The notes under the pieces were generated by a model. The model did no database searches and was not told the DNA's origin. It worked only from the letters and a program-made list of their open reading frames with translations. The position numbers were made by a program, and so were the translations under genes. DNA of 64,000 nucleotides from Streptomyces sp. NRRL F-5123. GTDB lineage: Bacteria; Actinomycetota; Actinomycetes; Streptomycetales; Streptomycetaceae. Below are positions 1-8,850 of this stretch, in pieces; the first letter of the stretch is position 1; each line of letters starts with the position of its first letter. The stretch is from NCBI RefSeq assembly GCF_000721495.1, contig NZ_JOHY01000002.1, positions 62,001 to 126,000 of the forward strand. The letters are read 5' to 3'.

Positions 1-918
1 GGACCAGAGGGTGTAGCGGTCGCTGACGGAGGAGTCGGGCGCGGCGGTGACCTCCGTGATGCTGGCGACCCGCGCGCCGATCACCTGCGACCCGGCGCCG
101 AAGCCGCCGACCAGGACGACCCCCGCCGCCGCGGCGGCCGCGAGCGCGGCAAGGGCGCGCAGCACCTGCCGCCGCCCGGCGAGCGGGACCGTCACGGCGC
201 AGGCGAGCGCGGTGGCGATCCACGTCCCCCGGCTGAAGGACACCGCGAGCGGTACGGCGAGGAGCGCGGCGCAGGACGCTGCCGCGGGCCGCAGCCACCG
301 CGGGGCGCCGGGCGACGGCGTGGCAAGGGCGTAGCCGAGGGCGACGACGAGGCCGTACGCGACGACCGTGGCCATCCCCATGACGTCGGAGGGCCCGAAC
401 GTGCCGACCGCGCGGATGTCCCGGCCCATGTACGAGGCGCCGTTCGCCGTGGCGTACTGCCACGTGCCGACAGCGCCCTGCACGAGGGCGAGCAGCACGA
501 TCGCGCCGGCGACGACGCCGAAGTCCCGCCGGTCGCGCAGCAGCATCACCACCGCCGCGGGCACCGCCACGAAGACCTGCACGTAGCGCAGGAATCCGGT
601 GACCCCCGCGCCCGGGTCGAGGGACGTCGCGGCGGCGACGGCGAACCCCACCGCAGGCGCCCCCAGCACGGCGGCGGAGGCAGCCGTCAACGGCCGGAGC
701 CGCTCCCGCAGGCACCGCACCACGGCGGTCACGACGAGGACGGCGGAGGCGGCGTCCGCCGGCGTGACCTTGCCGGACGCGCTCACGTCCCCCGCGGCCG
801 CCGGCAGGGCCAGCAGCAGCACGGTGGCCAGCACGGGCGCGAGCGGTGCGTAGCGCCGCAGCACGGGCACCGCCCGCCCGCCGGCGGAGGGCAGGCCGAC
901 GACGGCGGCGAGCGTCAC
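1..918 (-). CDS. O-antigen ligase/polymerase-like membrane protein (partial, runs off window)
   Basis: The minus-strand frame is open from a GTG at 918 to the window edge, giving 306 codons with no stop. The GTG has a GGGAGG Shine-Dalgarno sequence nine bases upstream. The product is a string of hydrophobic segments rich in Ala, Val and Leu. Midway it has SFSRGTW, a motif typical of the Wzy/WaaL (O-antigen ligase) family, which polymerises or ligates polysaccharide repeat units at the outer face of the membrane. It lies 128 bp downstream of a sugar transferase and a GT4 glycosyltransferase on the same strand, so an exopolysaccharide role is inferred. The C-terminus is outside the window. Family assignment rests on the motif and topology only. 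Confidence 0.75.
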   Translation of the reverse strand, partial: MTLAAVVGLPSAGGRAVPVLRRYAPLAPVLATVLLLALPAAAGDVSASGKVTPADAASAVLVVTAVVRCLRERLRPLTAASAAVLGAPAVGFAVAAATSLDPGAGVTGFLRYVQVFVAVPAAVVMLLRDRRDFGVVAGAIVLLALVQGAVGTWQYATANGASYMGRDIRAVGTFGPSDVMGMATVVAYGLVVALGYALATPSPGAPRWLRPAAASCAALLAVPLAVSFSRGTWIATALACAVTVPLAGRRQVLRALAALAAAAAAGVVLVGGFGAGSQVIGARVASITEVTAAPDSSVSDRYTLWS

Positions 919-1046
919 GCCGGCCCACCTCCCGCCAGGAGAAAGGGCTCGGACGCGGCGGCGCACACCGCACGGCTGCGCAATACGCCGGGCCGGGGCC
1001 CTGCCGGGCGACCGGAGCGGAGCAGCTTCGTCACGTTCACGGCACG

Positions 1047-3071
1047 TCAGCTCCCCGCGTGGCGGAACACCGTGACGGCGGTGCGCAGCAGGATCGACAC
1101 GTCCTGCCAGAGCGTCCAGCTGTCGATGTAGTGGTTGTCGAGGCGTGCCCGGTCGGCGATGGAGGTGTCGCCGCGCAGCCCGTGCACCTGCGCGAGCCCG
1201 GTGATACCCGCGGGCATCCGGTGCCGGTCGGCGTATCCCGGCAGGGTCCGGCTGAACTGCGCCACATAGTGCGGGCGTTCCGGGCGCGGCCCGACGAGGC
1301 TCATATCGCCGCGCAGGACGTTCCAGAGCTGGGGCAGCTCGTCCAGGGAGGTCCGGCGCAGCAGCCGGCCCGCGCGGCTCATGCGCCGGTCGCCGGCGAC
1401 ACTCCACAGCGTCGCCGACTCGCGCTCGTCGGCGGGGCGCAGAGTGCGGAATTTGAGCAGGGTGAAGGGCCGCCCGTGCAGCCCGATCCGCTCCTGCCGG
1501 AAGATCACGCCGGGGCCGTCCGCGAGCCGTACGGCCAGCGCGCATGCGCCGAACAGCGGCGCCAGGCACAGCAGCGCGGCGGCGGCGACGGCGGCGTCCA
1601 GCGCCCGCTTGGCGCCTCGCGCGGAGCGGGCGGCGGTCGGCGGGTACGGGTCGAGCCGGTGGCACGCGTAGCCCCACAGGTGCCCGTGGGCCGTCCACCC
1701 GCGCCCGTGCGGAAGGGCGCCGTCGACGCCCTCTACCCGCCACAGCACGCACCCTTGCGCGGCCAGCAGGCGCACCGTGGCAATGATGCGGGCGTCGGGC
1801 GTCCCGGGCCCGGTCACGACGGCGTGCCGCACGGCGTCCTGCACCACCGCCCGCGTCACCTCGCCCGGCGAGGGCAGCACCGGCAGCACGGGGGGCGGCA
1901 GTTGCGGCGCCTGCTGCACGGGTACGGCCGCGGGCGGCTCGGGCTCCGGCGGCGCGGGCCGCACCGGCACGGGCGCGGCGAGGCCCACCGGGCGCATCCC
2001 GTACTCGGGGCGCGCGTGCAGGACCGCGGCAATACGCCCCGCCGAAGCCGCGTCCGCCGCGACGACCAGGGTCGGGGCGGGCCTCCTACGGGCCGCGAAG
2101 CGCCGTGCACCGTACACCGCGGCCCGCAGCGTGCCCGCAACGGCGACGGTCACGCCGACGGCCGCCAGCAACGCGGCCCAGCCGGGCGGCCCCGGCAGGG
2201 CGACGGCGGCGAACAGCCCCCAGGCCAGCACCGTACGGCCGGTGAGCCCGGGCAGTTCCGCGAAGGCCCCGGGCGCGAAGCCGGGCCGGTAGAGCCCGGC
2301 CCGCTGCTGGGCCACCAGCAGGCACCCGGCGACGACCCCGCAGGCCAGCGCCGTCCGCGGCGGCACGACGGCCACCACGCCCGTCAGGGCCCCGGCGCAG
2401 TCAGCGGCGGCCAGCGCCGTCCCGACCCGCTCCCGCACCGCCCGGTGCCGCGGATACCCCTCGGGCCGCCCTACGGGCCCGCTCCCGTGCTCGTCATGCG
2501 TACGGGCCCCGGCGGATGCGTACGCCGCCTCCCCCGCCGCGGCCCGCTCGTGCTCCCGCGCGGCAGTCCCGTGTCCCGGCCCGCGACGCCCGGCGTCGCC
2601 GACCCCCGCGTCCGCCTCGCCCGTCCGCGCCGACCCCGGCTCCTCCGGGACGGGCCGCCACGGCGGACCGGCAATTGCCACGTCGTACACCCGCCCGGCC
2701 ACCCCCGCACCCATCGCCGAACCCTTCGGCTCCGGACCCGCCGGTACCCCCGGCCCCGCGACCTCCACCGCACCCGTCGCCCCCGAACCACCCGCGCCCG
2801 CCCGCGCCGAAGCCTCCGAACGCGCCGCACCCGCCGGCGCCCCCGGCCCCCCGACCTCCGACGCACCCGCGTCCGACGTCTCCGGACCGCCCTCCGCGTC
2901 CGCCCCGCCTTCCCGGGGCGAATCCGTCGCCCCGGGGCCGGGACGGGGCCGGGTTCCGGCCGTCACGCCCGACTCGGGGTCCGCGGGGGCGTGCAAGCGT
3001 GCGGCGGGTACCGCGCTGCCCTCTCCGGCGCCCGGCTCGGCCGGGGGAGCGGGGACGGGGTCGGGGGTCAC
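1047..3071 (-). CDS. WcaJ/WbaP-type bacterial sugar transferase with long disordered N-terminus
   Basis: This 674-residue protein probably transfers a sugar-1-phosphate from a nucleotide sugar to undecaprenyl phosphate, the first step of polysaccharide assembly. The last ~210 residues are the catalytic part: a membrane segment starting KRALDAAVAAA, then VIFRQERIG, LLKFRTL, TSLDELPQLWNVLRGDMS and LVGPRPERP, all hallmark motifs of the family. Residues ~250-330 hold a few hydrophobic helices. The first ~230 residues are almost pure Pro/Ala/Gly/Glu, much longer than usual for the family and probably unstructured. The GTG start overlaps the stop of the upstream glycosyltransferase by four bases (GTGA), so translation is likely coupled. 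The enzyme class is clear; the sugar is unknown. Confidence 0.88.
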   Translation of the reverse strand: MTPDPVPAPPAEPGAGEGSAVPAARLHAPADPESGVTAGTRPRPGPGATDSPREGGADAEGGPETSDAGASEVGGPGAPAGAARSEASARAGAGGSGATGAVEVAGPGVPAGPEPKGSAMGAGVAGRVYDVAIAGPPWRPVPEEPGSARTGEADAGVGDAGRRGPGHGTAAREHERAAAGEAAYASAGARTHDEHGSGPVGRPEGYPRHRAVRERVGTALAAADCAGALTGVVAVVPPRTALACGVVAGCLLVAQQRAGLYRPGFAPGAFAELPGLTGRTVLAWGLFAAVALPGPPGWAALLAAVGVTVAVAGTLRAAVYGARRFAARRRPAPTLVVAADAASAGRIAAVLHARPEYGMRPVGLAAPVPVRPAPPEPEPPAAVPVQQAPQLPPPVLPVLPSPGEVTRAVVQDAVRHAVVTGPGTPDARIIATVRLLAAQGCVLWRVEGVDGALPHGRGWTAHGHLWGYACHRLDPYPPTAARSARGAKRALDAAVAAAALLCLAPLFGACALAVRLADGPGVIFRQERIGLHGRPFTLLKFRTLRPADERESATLWSVAGDRRMSRAGRLLRRTSLDELPQLWNVLRGDMSLVGPRPERPHYVAQFSRTLPGYADRHRMPAGITGLAQVHGLRGDTSIADRARLDNHYIDSWTLWQDVSILLRTAVTVFRHAGS

Positions 3072-4330
3072 CGCGGCAGCTGCCGCGGGCGGGCGGGCCG
3101 GGGGAGCCGGAGCACGTCCTGGTAGAGCGCCGCGACATCCGCCGCGGTACGGGTCACGTCGTGGTGTGCGCGGGCGTGCGCGAGGGCGCGCAGCGACGCG
3201 GCCGTGCGCAACGGCCGGTTCGCGAGCAGCCGCAGCAGCGCCGCCGCCAGCGCGGCCGGGTCGCCGACCGGGACGACGCAGCCGTCCCCGTCCTCCGGGT
3301 GCAGGGTCTCGCGGGCGCCGCTGACGTCGGTGGTGACCACCGGCCGGCCGCAGGCCATCGCCTCCAGCGGGGCCAGCGCCATGCCCTCCCAGCGGGAGGG
3401 CAGTACCACCACGTCCGCGGCCTGGTACCACGGCACGGTGTCGCGGGCGGCGCCCGCGAGCAGGACTCCCGGCCCCGCGCCCGCGAGCAGCCGCGGCCGG
3501 TCGGGCCCGTCGCCGACCAGGACGAGCCGCGCCTCGGGCATCGCCGCGGCCACCGCGGGCCATGCCCGCAGCAGCACGTCCTGGCCCTTCTGCGGGCAGA
3601 GCCGCCCGACGCACACCACGAGCGGCGTGCCGGGCCCGGCGTCCGACAAGGCGGGCAGGGCGGCCCGGACGGCTGCAGGGTCGGCGGCAGGGGTGAAGCG
3701 GGCGAGGTCGACGCCATTGCGCACGACCGCCCAGCGGGCCCGTACGCCCGCGGCGAGGCCCGCGCGGCGCTCGGCGTCGCTGACGCACAGCACACGGTCC
3801 GCCCAGCGCGCGGAGTACCGCTCCCAGGCGCGCGCCGCACGGGCGGTGGGGCCGCCGACCGCGTCGAAGGACCACGCGTGCGGCTGGAAGACGGTGGGCA
3901 GGGCGCCGCGCAGGGCGAGCCGGCCGACCAGTCCGGCCTTGGCGCTGTGCAGGTGAACCAAGTCGGGCCGCACCTCCAGCACCACGCGTGCCGCCGCCGC
4001 GACCTCGCGGCCCAGCCCCGCGCCGGGTGCCCGCCGGGCGTCCCAGCGCACGACCCGCGCGCCCGCGCGCCCTGCGGCGACGGCGAGCGTGTCGGGCCCG
4101 AGGGGCACGGGGAGCAGGCCGGCGGAAGCTGCGGACGACTCGGACGGCCCGGAGGCGGGGCCCCGGCAAGGGCCGAGCTCCTCCCCGGCCGGGCATCCGA
4201 CGACGACGCAGGCCCCCTCCCGCACCTGCGCGCGGACCAGGTCCGTGACGACGCGGGCCACCCCGCCCTCGACGGGCTGGACCATGTGCAGCACCGTCAG
4301 ACCGGCGAGTCCGTCAAGATGTTGCGGCAT
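3068..4330 (-). CDS. GT4 family glycosyltransferase
   Basis: The product is a 420-residue GT-B fold retaining glycosyltransferase. The N-terminus reads LTVLHMVQPVEGG, the usual first strand and glycine-rich turn. The C-terminal nucleotide-sugar site is visible as EGMALAPLEAMACGRPVV, the EX7E motif of family GT4. The ATG at 4330 is chosen because AGAGGGAGA sits just upstream; an in-frame ATG at 4438 would add 36 residues of low similarity to known starts. It is the first gene of a leftward operon with the sugar transferase and probably the polymerase-like gene, and overlaps the former by four bases. It likely adds a sugar to a lipid-linked repeat unit at the cytoplasmic face. The donor and acceptor cannot be read from the sequence. 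Confidence 0.88.
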   Translation of the reverse strand: MPQHLDGLAGLTVLHMVQPVEGGVARVVTDLVRAQVREGACVVVGCPAGEELGPCRGPASGPSESSAASAGLLPVPLGPDTLAVAAGRAGARVVRWDARRAPGAGLGREVAAAARVVLEVRPDLVHLHSAKAGLVGRLALRGALPTVFQPHAWSFDAVGGPTARAARAWERYSARWADRVLCVSDAERRAGLAAGVRARWAVVRNGVDLARFTPAADPAAVRAALPALSDAGPGTPLVVCVGRLCPQKGQDVLLRAWPAVAAAMPEARLVLVGDGPDRPRLLAGAGPGVLLAGAARDTVPWYQAADVVVLPSRWEGMALAPLEAMACGRPVVTTDVSGARETLHPEDGDGCVVPVGDPAALAAALLRLLANRPLRTAASLRALAHARAHHDVTRTAADVAALYQDVLRLPRPARPRQLPR

Positions 4331-4793
4331 CGCGCGCCGTTCTCCCTCTACATGCCCGTCAAACCCCGCCACTCGGTTCCGCTGGCCGCTGCGTGGCCCG
4401 CGCGCGCCTCCGTGCCCCACGAATGCCGAGCCGGCCATGTCATCGCCGGAAACCGGAAACGCTGGAACGCCGGAAACAGAAATGCACGCTGACAGACGGC
4501 GCGTCGAAAATCACGCAAGCCGCGCGAGCGAGAGCGTTATTTTTGCAGCTTCTTACGACCATCACACCGCCCGCACCCGAATCCAGGCACCGCCCACCAC
4601 GGACGCGCAGAGCGGCGCATTGACGCCGCGTCAACGCGACGCCCCGGATGTTCACCCTCATGCCTTGCGAAGCCGGTCCGCCGCGCGCACCACTATCCGT
4701 TCGGGTGAAACGTCATTACTAATCGCCAGTCGCGGGGTTGGTCAGAGCGACCGTCTTCCGGGGCACACCGCTCCACTTCGCAAAGGATCCACC
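4331..4793. other. Intergenic region between polysaccharide operon and rodlin gene
   Basis: 463 bp without a convincing gene. It must hold the divergent promoters for the leftward glycosyltransferase operon and the rightward rodlin gene. It is less GC-rich than its surroundings around 4540-4570. I could not pick confident -35/-10 boxes. Confidence 0.5.
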
Positions 4794-5207
4794 GTGATCA
4801 AGAAGTTCCTCGCCACGGCTGCCGTGGCCGCCTCCGTCGCGGGCATCTCGGCCGCGGTCGCCGCCCCGCAGGCAATGGCTCTCGGCAACGACAACGGCAC
4901 CACCACCGTCAACGGCAACGGCGCCGAGCAGAGCTACGGCAACACCTACACCAGCGGCTACATGAGCCCGTCCTTCGCCCTGGTCCAGGGCTCGCTCAAC
5001 AAGCCCTGCGTCGGCCTGCCGCTGAAGGCCAACGCCGGCTCGCTCATCGGCGCCATCCCGGTCAGCGTCCAGGACCTCAACGTCCTGACCTCGCCTCAGA
5101 ACCAGCAGTGCGTCGAGAACTCCACCCAGTCGCAGGGCGACGAGCCGCTGTCGCACATCCTGGACAACATCCCGGTCCTGACCGGCAACGGCCAGGCCAA
5201 CGGCTGA
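4794..5207 (+). CDS. Rodlin (aerial hypha/spore surface protein), copy 1
   Basis: A 137-residue secreted protein of the rodlin family (RdlA/RdlB), which organises chaplin fibrils into the paired-rodlet surface layer of aerial hyphae and spores. It starts with KK and a hydrophobic signal peptide ending about AMA at residue 28. Then come the family hallmarks: GNDNGTTTVNGNGAEQ, NKPCVG and DLNVLTSPQNQQC, with two conserved cysteines. The GTG start follows AAAGGA by nine bases; upstream in-frame codons lack any rodlin similarity. A paralogue lies at 7250-7657 and two chaplin genes lie between them, as expected for the rdl/chp locus. Length and motifs fit the family fully. Confidence 0.95.
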   Translation: MIKKFLATAAVAASVAGISAAVAAPQAMALGNDNGTTTVNGNGAEQSYGNTYTSGYMSPSFALVQGSLNKPCVGLPLKANAGSLIGAIPVSVQDLNVLTSPQNQQCVENSTQSQGDEPLSHILDNIPVLTGNGQANG

Positions 5208-5227
5208 GGTCGGCTCCCCGGAAGGCG

Positions 5228-5251
5228 CCGCGAGGGGCCCCCTCGCGCGGC
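5228..5251 (+). terminator. Probable terminator after rodlin 1
   Basis: A GC-rich hairpin about 20 bp past the rodlin stop: GCGAGGG pairs with CCCTCGC, extended by further G-C pairs. There is no U-tract, as is usual in Streptomyces. Confidence 0.5.
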
Positions 5252-5497
5252 TCCGTTCGCTGATGCGGCAGCGGCGGCCGGAGCCGTTCTTCCCTTCTGT
5301 ATTTCCCCTCACATGTCACCTACACCCTCCATTCGAGTGATTGATGGCATCAGGAGAAGCAGAAGGAGTCACCTGACGGCACCAATGCTCGTTTACCAGT
5401 CGGCGCGGTGCGCACGGGCCCGTCACCCGGGACCGGTCGGCACGAAATCCGTGGCGGCGCTCCATCCGAAGCGCCGGAAAATTAGAGGAGTAGAAAC

Positions 5498-5737
5498 GTG
5501 AAGAAGCTCACCAAGGCAGCGGCCTTCGCCGCCGGCACCGTCGTGGCCATGGGTGTCGCCAGCCCGGCCTTCGCCAGCTCCGGCGCGCTCGGCGGCGCCG
5601 CCAACTCCCCGGGCGTGGTGTCCGGCAACCTGGTCCAGGTTCCGGTCCACGTCCCGGTGAACGTGTGCGGCAACACCGTCGACGTCATCGGCCTGCTGAA
5701 CCCGACCTTCGGCAACGTCTGCGAGAACAACGGCTGA
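5498..5737 (+). CDS. Short chaplin
   Basis: A 79-residue short chaplin. Chaplins are secreted amyloid-forming proteins that lower surface tension and coat aerial hyphae. A signal peptide (KKLTKAAAF... to about SPAFA, residue 26) is followed by one chaplin domain of about 50 residues. It holds the conserved core VPVHVPVNVCGNTVDVIG, then LLNP and a second cysteine near the C-terminus. Two cysteines are normal for short chaplins. The GTG start has AGAGGAG eight bases upstream. It resembles ChpD/ChpE/ChpH class members; the exact orthologue cannot be fixed. It sits between a rodlin and a sortase-anchored chaplin, and the three are likely coexpressed late in development. Confidence 0.95.
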   Translation: MKKLTKAAAFAAGTVVAMGVASPAFASSGALGGAANSPGVVSGNLVQVPVHVPVNVCGNTVDVIGLLNPTFGNVCENNG

Positions 5738-5873
5738 CGACGGCCGTAGGCCGATCGACACCGACGGCCGGCCGTCACGCGCCGGCCGACAAGGAGCCGC
5801 CCCGGGCCCTGTGCAGCGCACTCCGGGGCGGTCCGTCATCTGCACCACCCTTTTGCACGAGTGGAGAAAGTCC

Positions 5874-6488
5874 ATGCGACGACAGATTCTGAACCGGGGT
5901 CTGCTCACCGTTGCTGCGGCAAGCAGCATCCTCGCGGTGACGGGAGGTTACGCGCACGCGGATACCGCGGCGGAGGGCGGGCAGAACGCACCCGGCCACT
6001 CGGCCGAGGACCAGTCGCCGCAGGACCGAGGCGCGCCTTCTCCGTCCTCCGCGGCAGCCTCCTCCTCCGAGACGGACGCGGCGGCGATCGCCGCCGCCGC
6101 GAACGCGGCCGCTGCCGGCGGTGGCGGCGGCGGCGCGACCGCACAGGGCAACACGGAGGGCTCGCCGGGAGTGCTGTCCGGGAACAGCGTGAGCCTCCCG
6201 GTCCACGTGCCGGTGAACGTGTGCGGGAATTCCGTGGACGTCGTCGGGCTGCTGAACCCCGCGTTCGGCAACTCCTGCGCGAACGGCACGCCCACGCCGC
6301 ACGTGGCCCCGCCGCACGTCGCGCCGCACGCCCCGGCCCCCGAGGTGCACACGCAGCTCGCGGAGACGGGCGCGTCGGGCGGTGCGATGGGGGCCGCCGC
6401 CGGCGCGAGCGCGGTCCTGCTGCTGGGCGGCACGCTGATCTACCGGCGCTCCGCCCGGGCCGCGCGCATCCGGCGCACGTATTCCTGA
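5874..6488 (+). CDS. Wall-anchored chaplin with a single chaplin domain
   Basis: A 204-residue cell-surface chaplin. An N-terminal signal peptide runs to about residue 28 (YAHA). A Ser/Ala/Gly-rich stretch follows, then one chaplin domain around residues 100-142 with VPVHVPVNVCGNSVDVVG and a second Cys. Next come a Pro/His-rich spacer, the sortase motif LAETG, a hydrophobic helix and a positive tail (RRSARAARIRR). LAXTG is the signal used by class E sortases in Streptomyces. Long chaplins ChpA-C normally carry two chaplin domains; this one has only one. The ATG start has GGAGAAAG seven bases before it. It probably anchors chaplin fibrils to peptidoglycan. Confidence 0.92.
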   Translation: MRRQILNRGLLTVAAASSILAVTGGYAHADTAAEGGQNAPGHSAEDQSPQDRGAPSPSSAAASSSETDAAAIAAAANAAAAGGGGGGATAQGNTEGSPGVLSGNSVSLPVHVPVNVCGNSVDVVGLLNPAFGNSCANGTPTPHVAPPHVAPHAPAPEVHTQLAETGASGGAMGAAAGASAVLLLGGTLIYRRSARAARIRRTYS

Positions 6489-6681
6489 GCGACGCCTGCC
6501 GCCCGCCGCCCGCCCACGGATCCCGTTCCTGCGCGCTTACCGCGCGAACGTACGAGCGCGCGACCTCGACACCGCGCTCTATCGGGTGATTCTCGGGCGG
6601 CGGCGCGGCACACAGTTTCCGTCGCGCTCCGTAGTCGTTGAGCGGGACGACAGACATCCCGCGGTACCGAAAGGGTGGCAA

Positions 6682-7068
6682 GTGAAGTTCTCGAAGGTCG
6701 CAGCGGTCGTGGCCGGTTCCGTGATGGCGGTCGGTGTGGGAGCCCCCGCGTTCGCCTCCACCACGGACACCGCCAACCCCGTCGACGCCCGCACCATGAG
6801 CACCATGCCCACCAGCGTGAACGGCGGCGTGGACCAGGCGCTCGCCGAGCAGCCGCTGCAGAAGGCCGCCGACAGCGCGAACCTCGACTCCACCGTGCGC
6901 ACCATCGACGACGCGGGCGCCGCCCTGCAGGGGCAGGCCCCGGCGGTCGTCCTGGTCGGGGACGCCTCCGGCGCCGCCCAGGACCTCGCCGGCTCCGCAC
7001 TGGTGGCCGGCGCCGTACCGGGCGCCGCGCTGATCGGCGGGCTGCCGATGGGCGCCCTCGCCGGCTGA
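6682..7068 (+). CDS. Secreted protein of the rodlin/chaplin locus, unknown function
   Basis: A 128-residue protein with a clear signal peptide (KFSKVAAVVAGSVMAVGVGA, cleavage near AFA at residue 25). The mature part has no cysteine and is Ala/Gly-rich with an acidic middle (NLDSTVRTIDDAG). The GTG start follows AAAGGGTGG; no other start gives a signal peptide. I do not recognise a family. Its place between an anchored chaplin and a rodlin, all on the same strand, and its export signal suggest a role in the aerial surface layer; this is inference from context only. Confidence 0.8.
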   Translation: MKFSKVAAVVAGSVMAVGVGAPAFASTTDTANPVDARTMSTMPTSVNGGVDQALAEQPLQKAADSANLDSTVRTIDDAGAALQGQAPAVVLVGDASGAAQDLAGSALVAGAVPGAALIGGLPMGALAG

Positions 7069-7249
7069 CCCGGCTGGCGGCCCCCCGGCCCGCCGACCCG
7101 AGGGCGGGTCGTGGGCCGACGGGCCGCAGGGCAGCGGCGGGCCCGCTCCACGTGGAGTGAATCGCCGGAACCAGACCCTCCCTGGGCGGTTGGCCAGGCC
7201 GCTCAGACCTTTCATGAACCGTGCCACGAGCACCGCAAAGGGACACACA

Positions 7250-7657
7250 ATGATCAAGAAGATGCTCGCCGGAGCCGCCCTCGCCGCTTCCGTCGCCGCC
7301 GTCGGCGTGACCGCCGCCCCGGCCATGGCGCTCGGTGACGACCAGGGCACCACCACGGTCAACGGCAACGGCGCGGAGCAGAACTACGGCAACACCGTCA
7401 CCAGCGGCACCCAGAGCCCGCAGATCGGCCTGGTCCAGGGCAGCGTCAACAAGCCGTGCCTCGGCGTCCCGGTCAAGGCCAACGTCGGCTCGCTGATCGG
7501 TCTGATCCCGATCAGCGCCCAGGACGTCAACGTCCTGACCTCGCCGCAGAACCAGCAGTGCGCCGAGAACTCGACGCAGGCCCAGGGCGACGAGCCCCTG
7601 TCGCACATCGTCGACGACATCCCGGTCCTGTCCGGCAACGGCACCGCGAACGGCTGA
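7250..7657 (+). CDS. Rodlin, copy 2
   Basis: A 135-residue rodlin paralogous to the one at 4794-5207. The two share IKK at the start, the signal peptide pattern, GTTTVNGNGAEQ, NKPCLGVPVKANVGS and DVNVLTSPQNQQC almost residue for residue. The ATG has AAAGGGAC seven bases upstream. Two rodlin genes per genome is the usual Streptomyces state, but they commonly sit next to each other; here chaplins and a secreted protein lie between them. It should be exported and assembled with chaplins into rodlets on aerial hyphae and spores. Confidence 0.95.
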   Translation: MIKKMLAGAALAASVAAVGVTAAPAMALGDDQGTTTVNGNGAEQNYGNTVTSGTQSPQIGLVQGSVNKPCLGVPVKANVGSLIGLIPISAQDVNVLTSPQNQQCAENSTQAQGDEPLSHIVDDIPVLSGNGTANG

Positions 7658-7692
7658 CACGTCCGTACCGCCCCCACGCGGTGCGCCGAAGG

Positions 7693-7720
7693 GCCGTCGG
7701 CGACTCCGTTCGCCGGCGGC
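7693..7720 (+). terminator. Terminator after rodlin 2
   Basis: An 11-bp stem (GCCGTCGGCGA with TCGCCGGCGGC, one G-T wobble) and a six-base loop, 35 bp past the stop codon. Confidence 0.65.
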
Positions 7721-7818
7721 CTCTCGCATGCCCGCACGCCGGCGCGCGAGGCACACGGCAGGAAAGGTGGGAAATCCGTCATTGCCGCCGTCCGCGGCCC
7801 GCTGCCACGCTGAGGAGC

Positions 7819-8847
7819 GTGACCAGCCACGGAACGCCCGTCGGCGGCCCGCCCGGCCCCCCGGGCCGGCGCCCGGCCCACGACGTGCTCGTCGTGCTCT
7901 TCGACGGCGTGCAGAGCCTCGACGTGACCGGGCCTGTCGAGGTCTTCGCCGCCGCCGTGCACGCGTCCGCCGCCGGTCCCGCGGCCCGCTCCGCGGCGTA
8001 CCGGGTGCGGACCGCGGCCCTGGGCGGCGGTCCGGTACGCACCAGCGCCGGGCTGCGGCTGCTGCCCGACGAGGACCTGCGCACCGCCGCGCCGCCCGGC
8101 ACCCTGCTGGTGCCCGGCGGGTCCGGCACCCACCGGCCGGACCCGGAGACCGTCGCCCGTATCGCGGCGCTCGCACCGGACGCCGAGCGCGTGGTGTCGG
8201 TGTGCACGGGCGCGTTCCTGCTCGCCGAGGCGGGGCTGCTGGAAGGCCGCCGGGCCACCACGCACTGGGCGTACTGCGACACGCTCGCCCGCCGCTTCCC
8301 CGGCACCGAGGTGGACGCCGAGCCGATCTTCGTACGGGACGGGAAATACGCCACGTCGGCGGGCGTCACCGCCGGGATCGACCTGGCGCTCGCCCTCGTC
8401 GAGGACGACCTCGGACGCGACGCGGCCCTCGCGGTCGCCCGCGGCCTGGTCGTCTTCCTGCGCAGGCCCGGCAGCCAGGCACAGTTCAGCACGCAACTGG
8501 CCGCGCAGCTCGCCGAGCGGCACCCGCTGCGCGAGGTCCAGCGCTGGATCACCGAGCACCCGGAGGCGGACCTGTCCGTCGACGCGCTCGCCGCCCGCGC
8601 CGCGCTCTCACCCCGGCAGTTCGCCCGCGCCTTCCGCGCAGAGGTCGGCGTCACGCCCGGGCGGTACGTCGACCGGGCGCGCCTCGAAGCGGCCCGGCGG
8701 CTGCTGGAGGACACCGCCGACGGGATCGCCGAGGTCGCCCGCGCCGCGGGCTACGGCACCCCCGAGGCCATGCGCCGCGCCTTCGTCCGCACCCTTGCCC
8801 TCCCGCCGGCCGAATACCGCCGGCGCTTCCACAGCGTCAGGAGCTGA
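7819..8847 (+). CDS. GlxA-like AraC family regulator (DJ-1/PfpI domain plus AraC HTH)
   Basis: A 342-residue transcription regulator. Residues ~15-200 form a DJ-1/PfpI-like domain (DVLVVLFDGVQSLDVTGP, VCTGAFLLAEAGLL). Residues ~235-335 form a double helix-turn-helix AraC domain (LSVDALAARAALSPRQFARAF and a second helix pair ending PAEYRRRF). The family senses small molecules through the DJ-1 part and activates nearby genes. The GTG at 7819 follows GAGGAG very closely, so a slightly later start is possible. It is three bases upstream of a second DJ-1 gene, so the two form an operon. The regulated target and ligand are unknown. Confidence 0.88.
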   Translation: MTSHGTPVGGPPGPPGRRPAHDVLVVLFDGVQSLDVTGPVEVFAAAVHASAAGPAARSAAYRVRTAALGGGPVRTSAGLRLLPDEDLRTAAPPGTLLVPGGSGTHRPDPETVARIAALAPDAERVVSVCTGAFLLAEAGLLEGRRATTHWAYCDTLARRFPGTEVDAEPIFVRDGKYATSAGVTAGIDLALALVEDDLGRDAALAVARGLVVFLRRPGSQAQFSTQLAAQLAERHPLREVQRWITEHPEADLSVDALAARAALSPRQFARAFRAEVGVTPGRYVDRARLEAARRLLEDTADGIAEVARAAGYGTPEAMRRAFVRTLALPPAEYRRRFHSVRS

Positions 8848-8850
8848 ACC

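Noticed and set aside
846..3125. Long plus-strand open frame opposite the sugar transferase
   Set aside because: It mirrors the codon bias of the real minus-strand gene and shows no recognisable domain.
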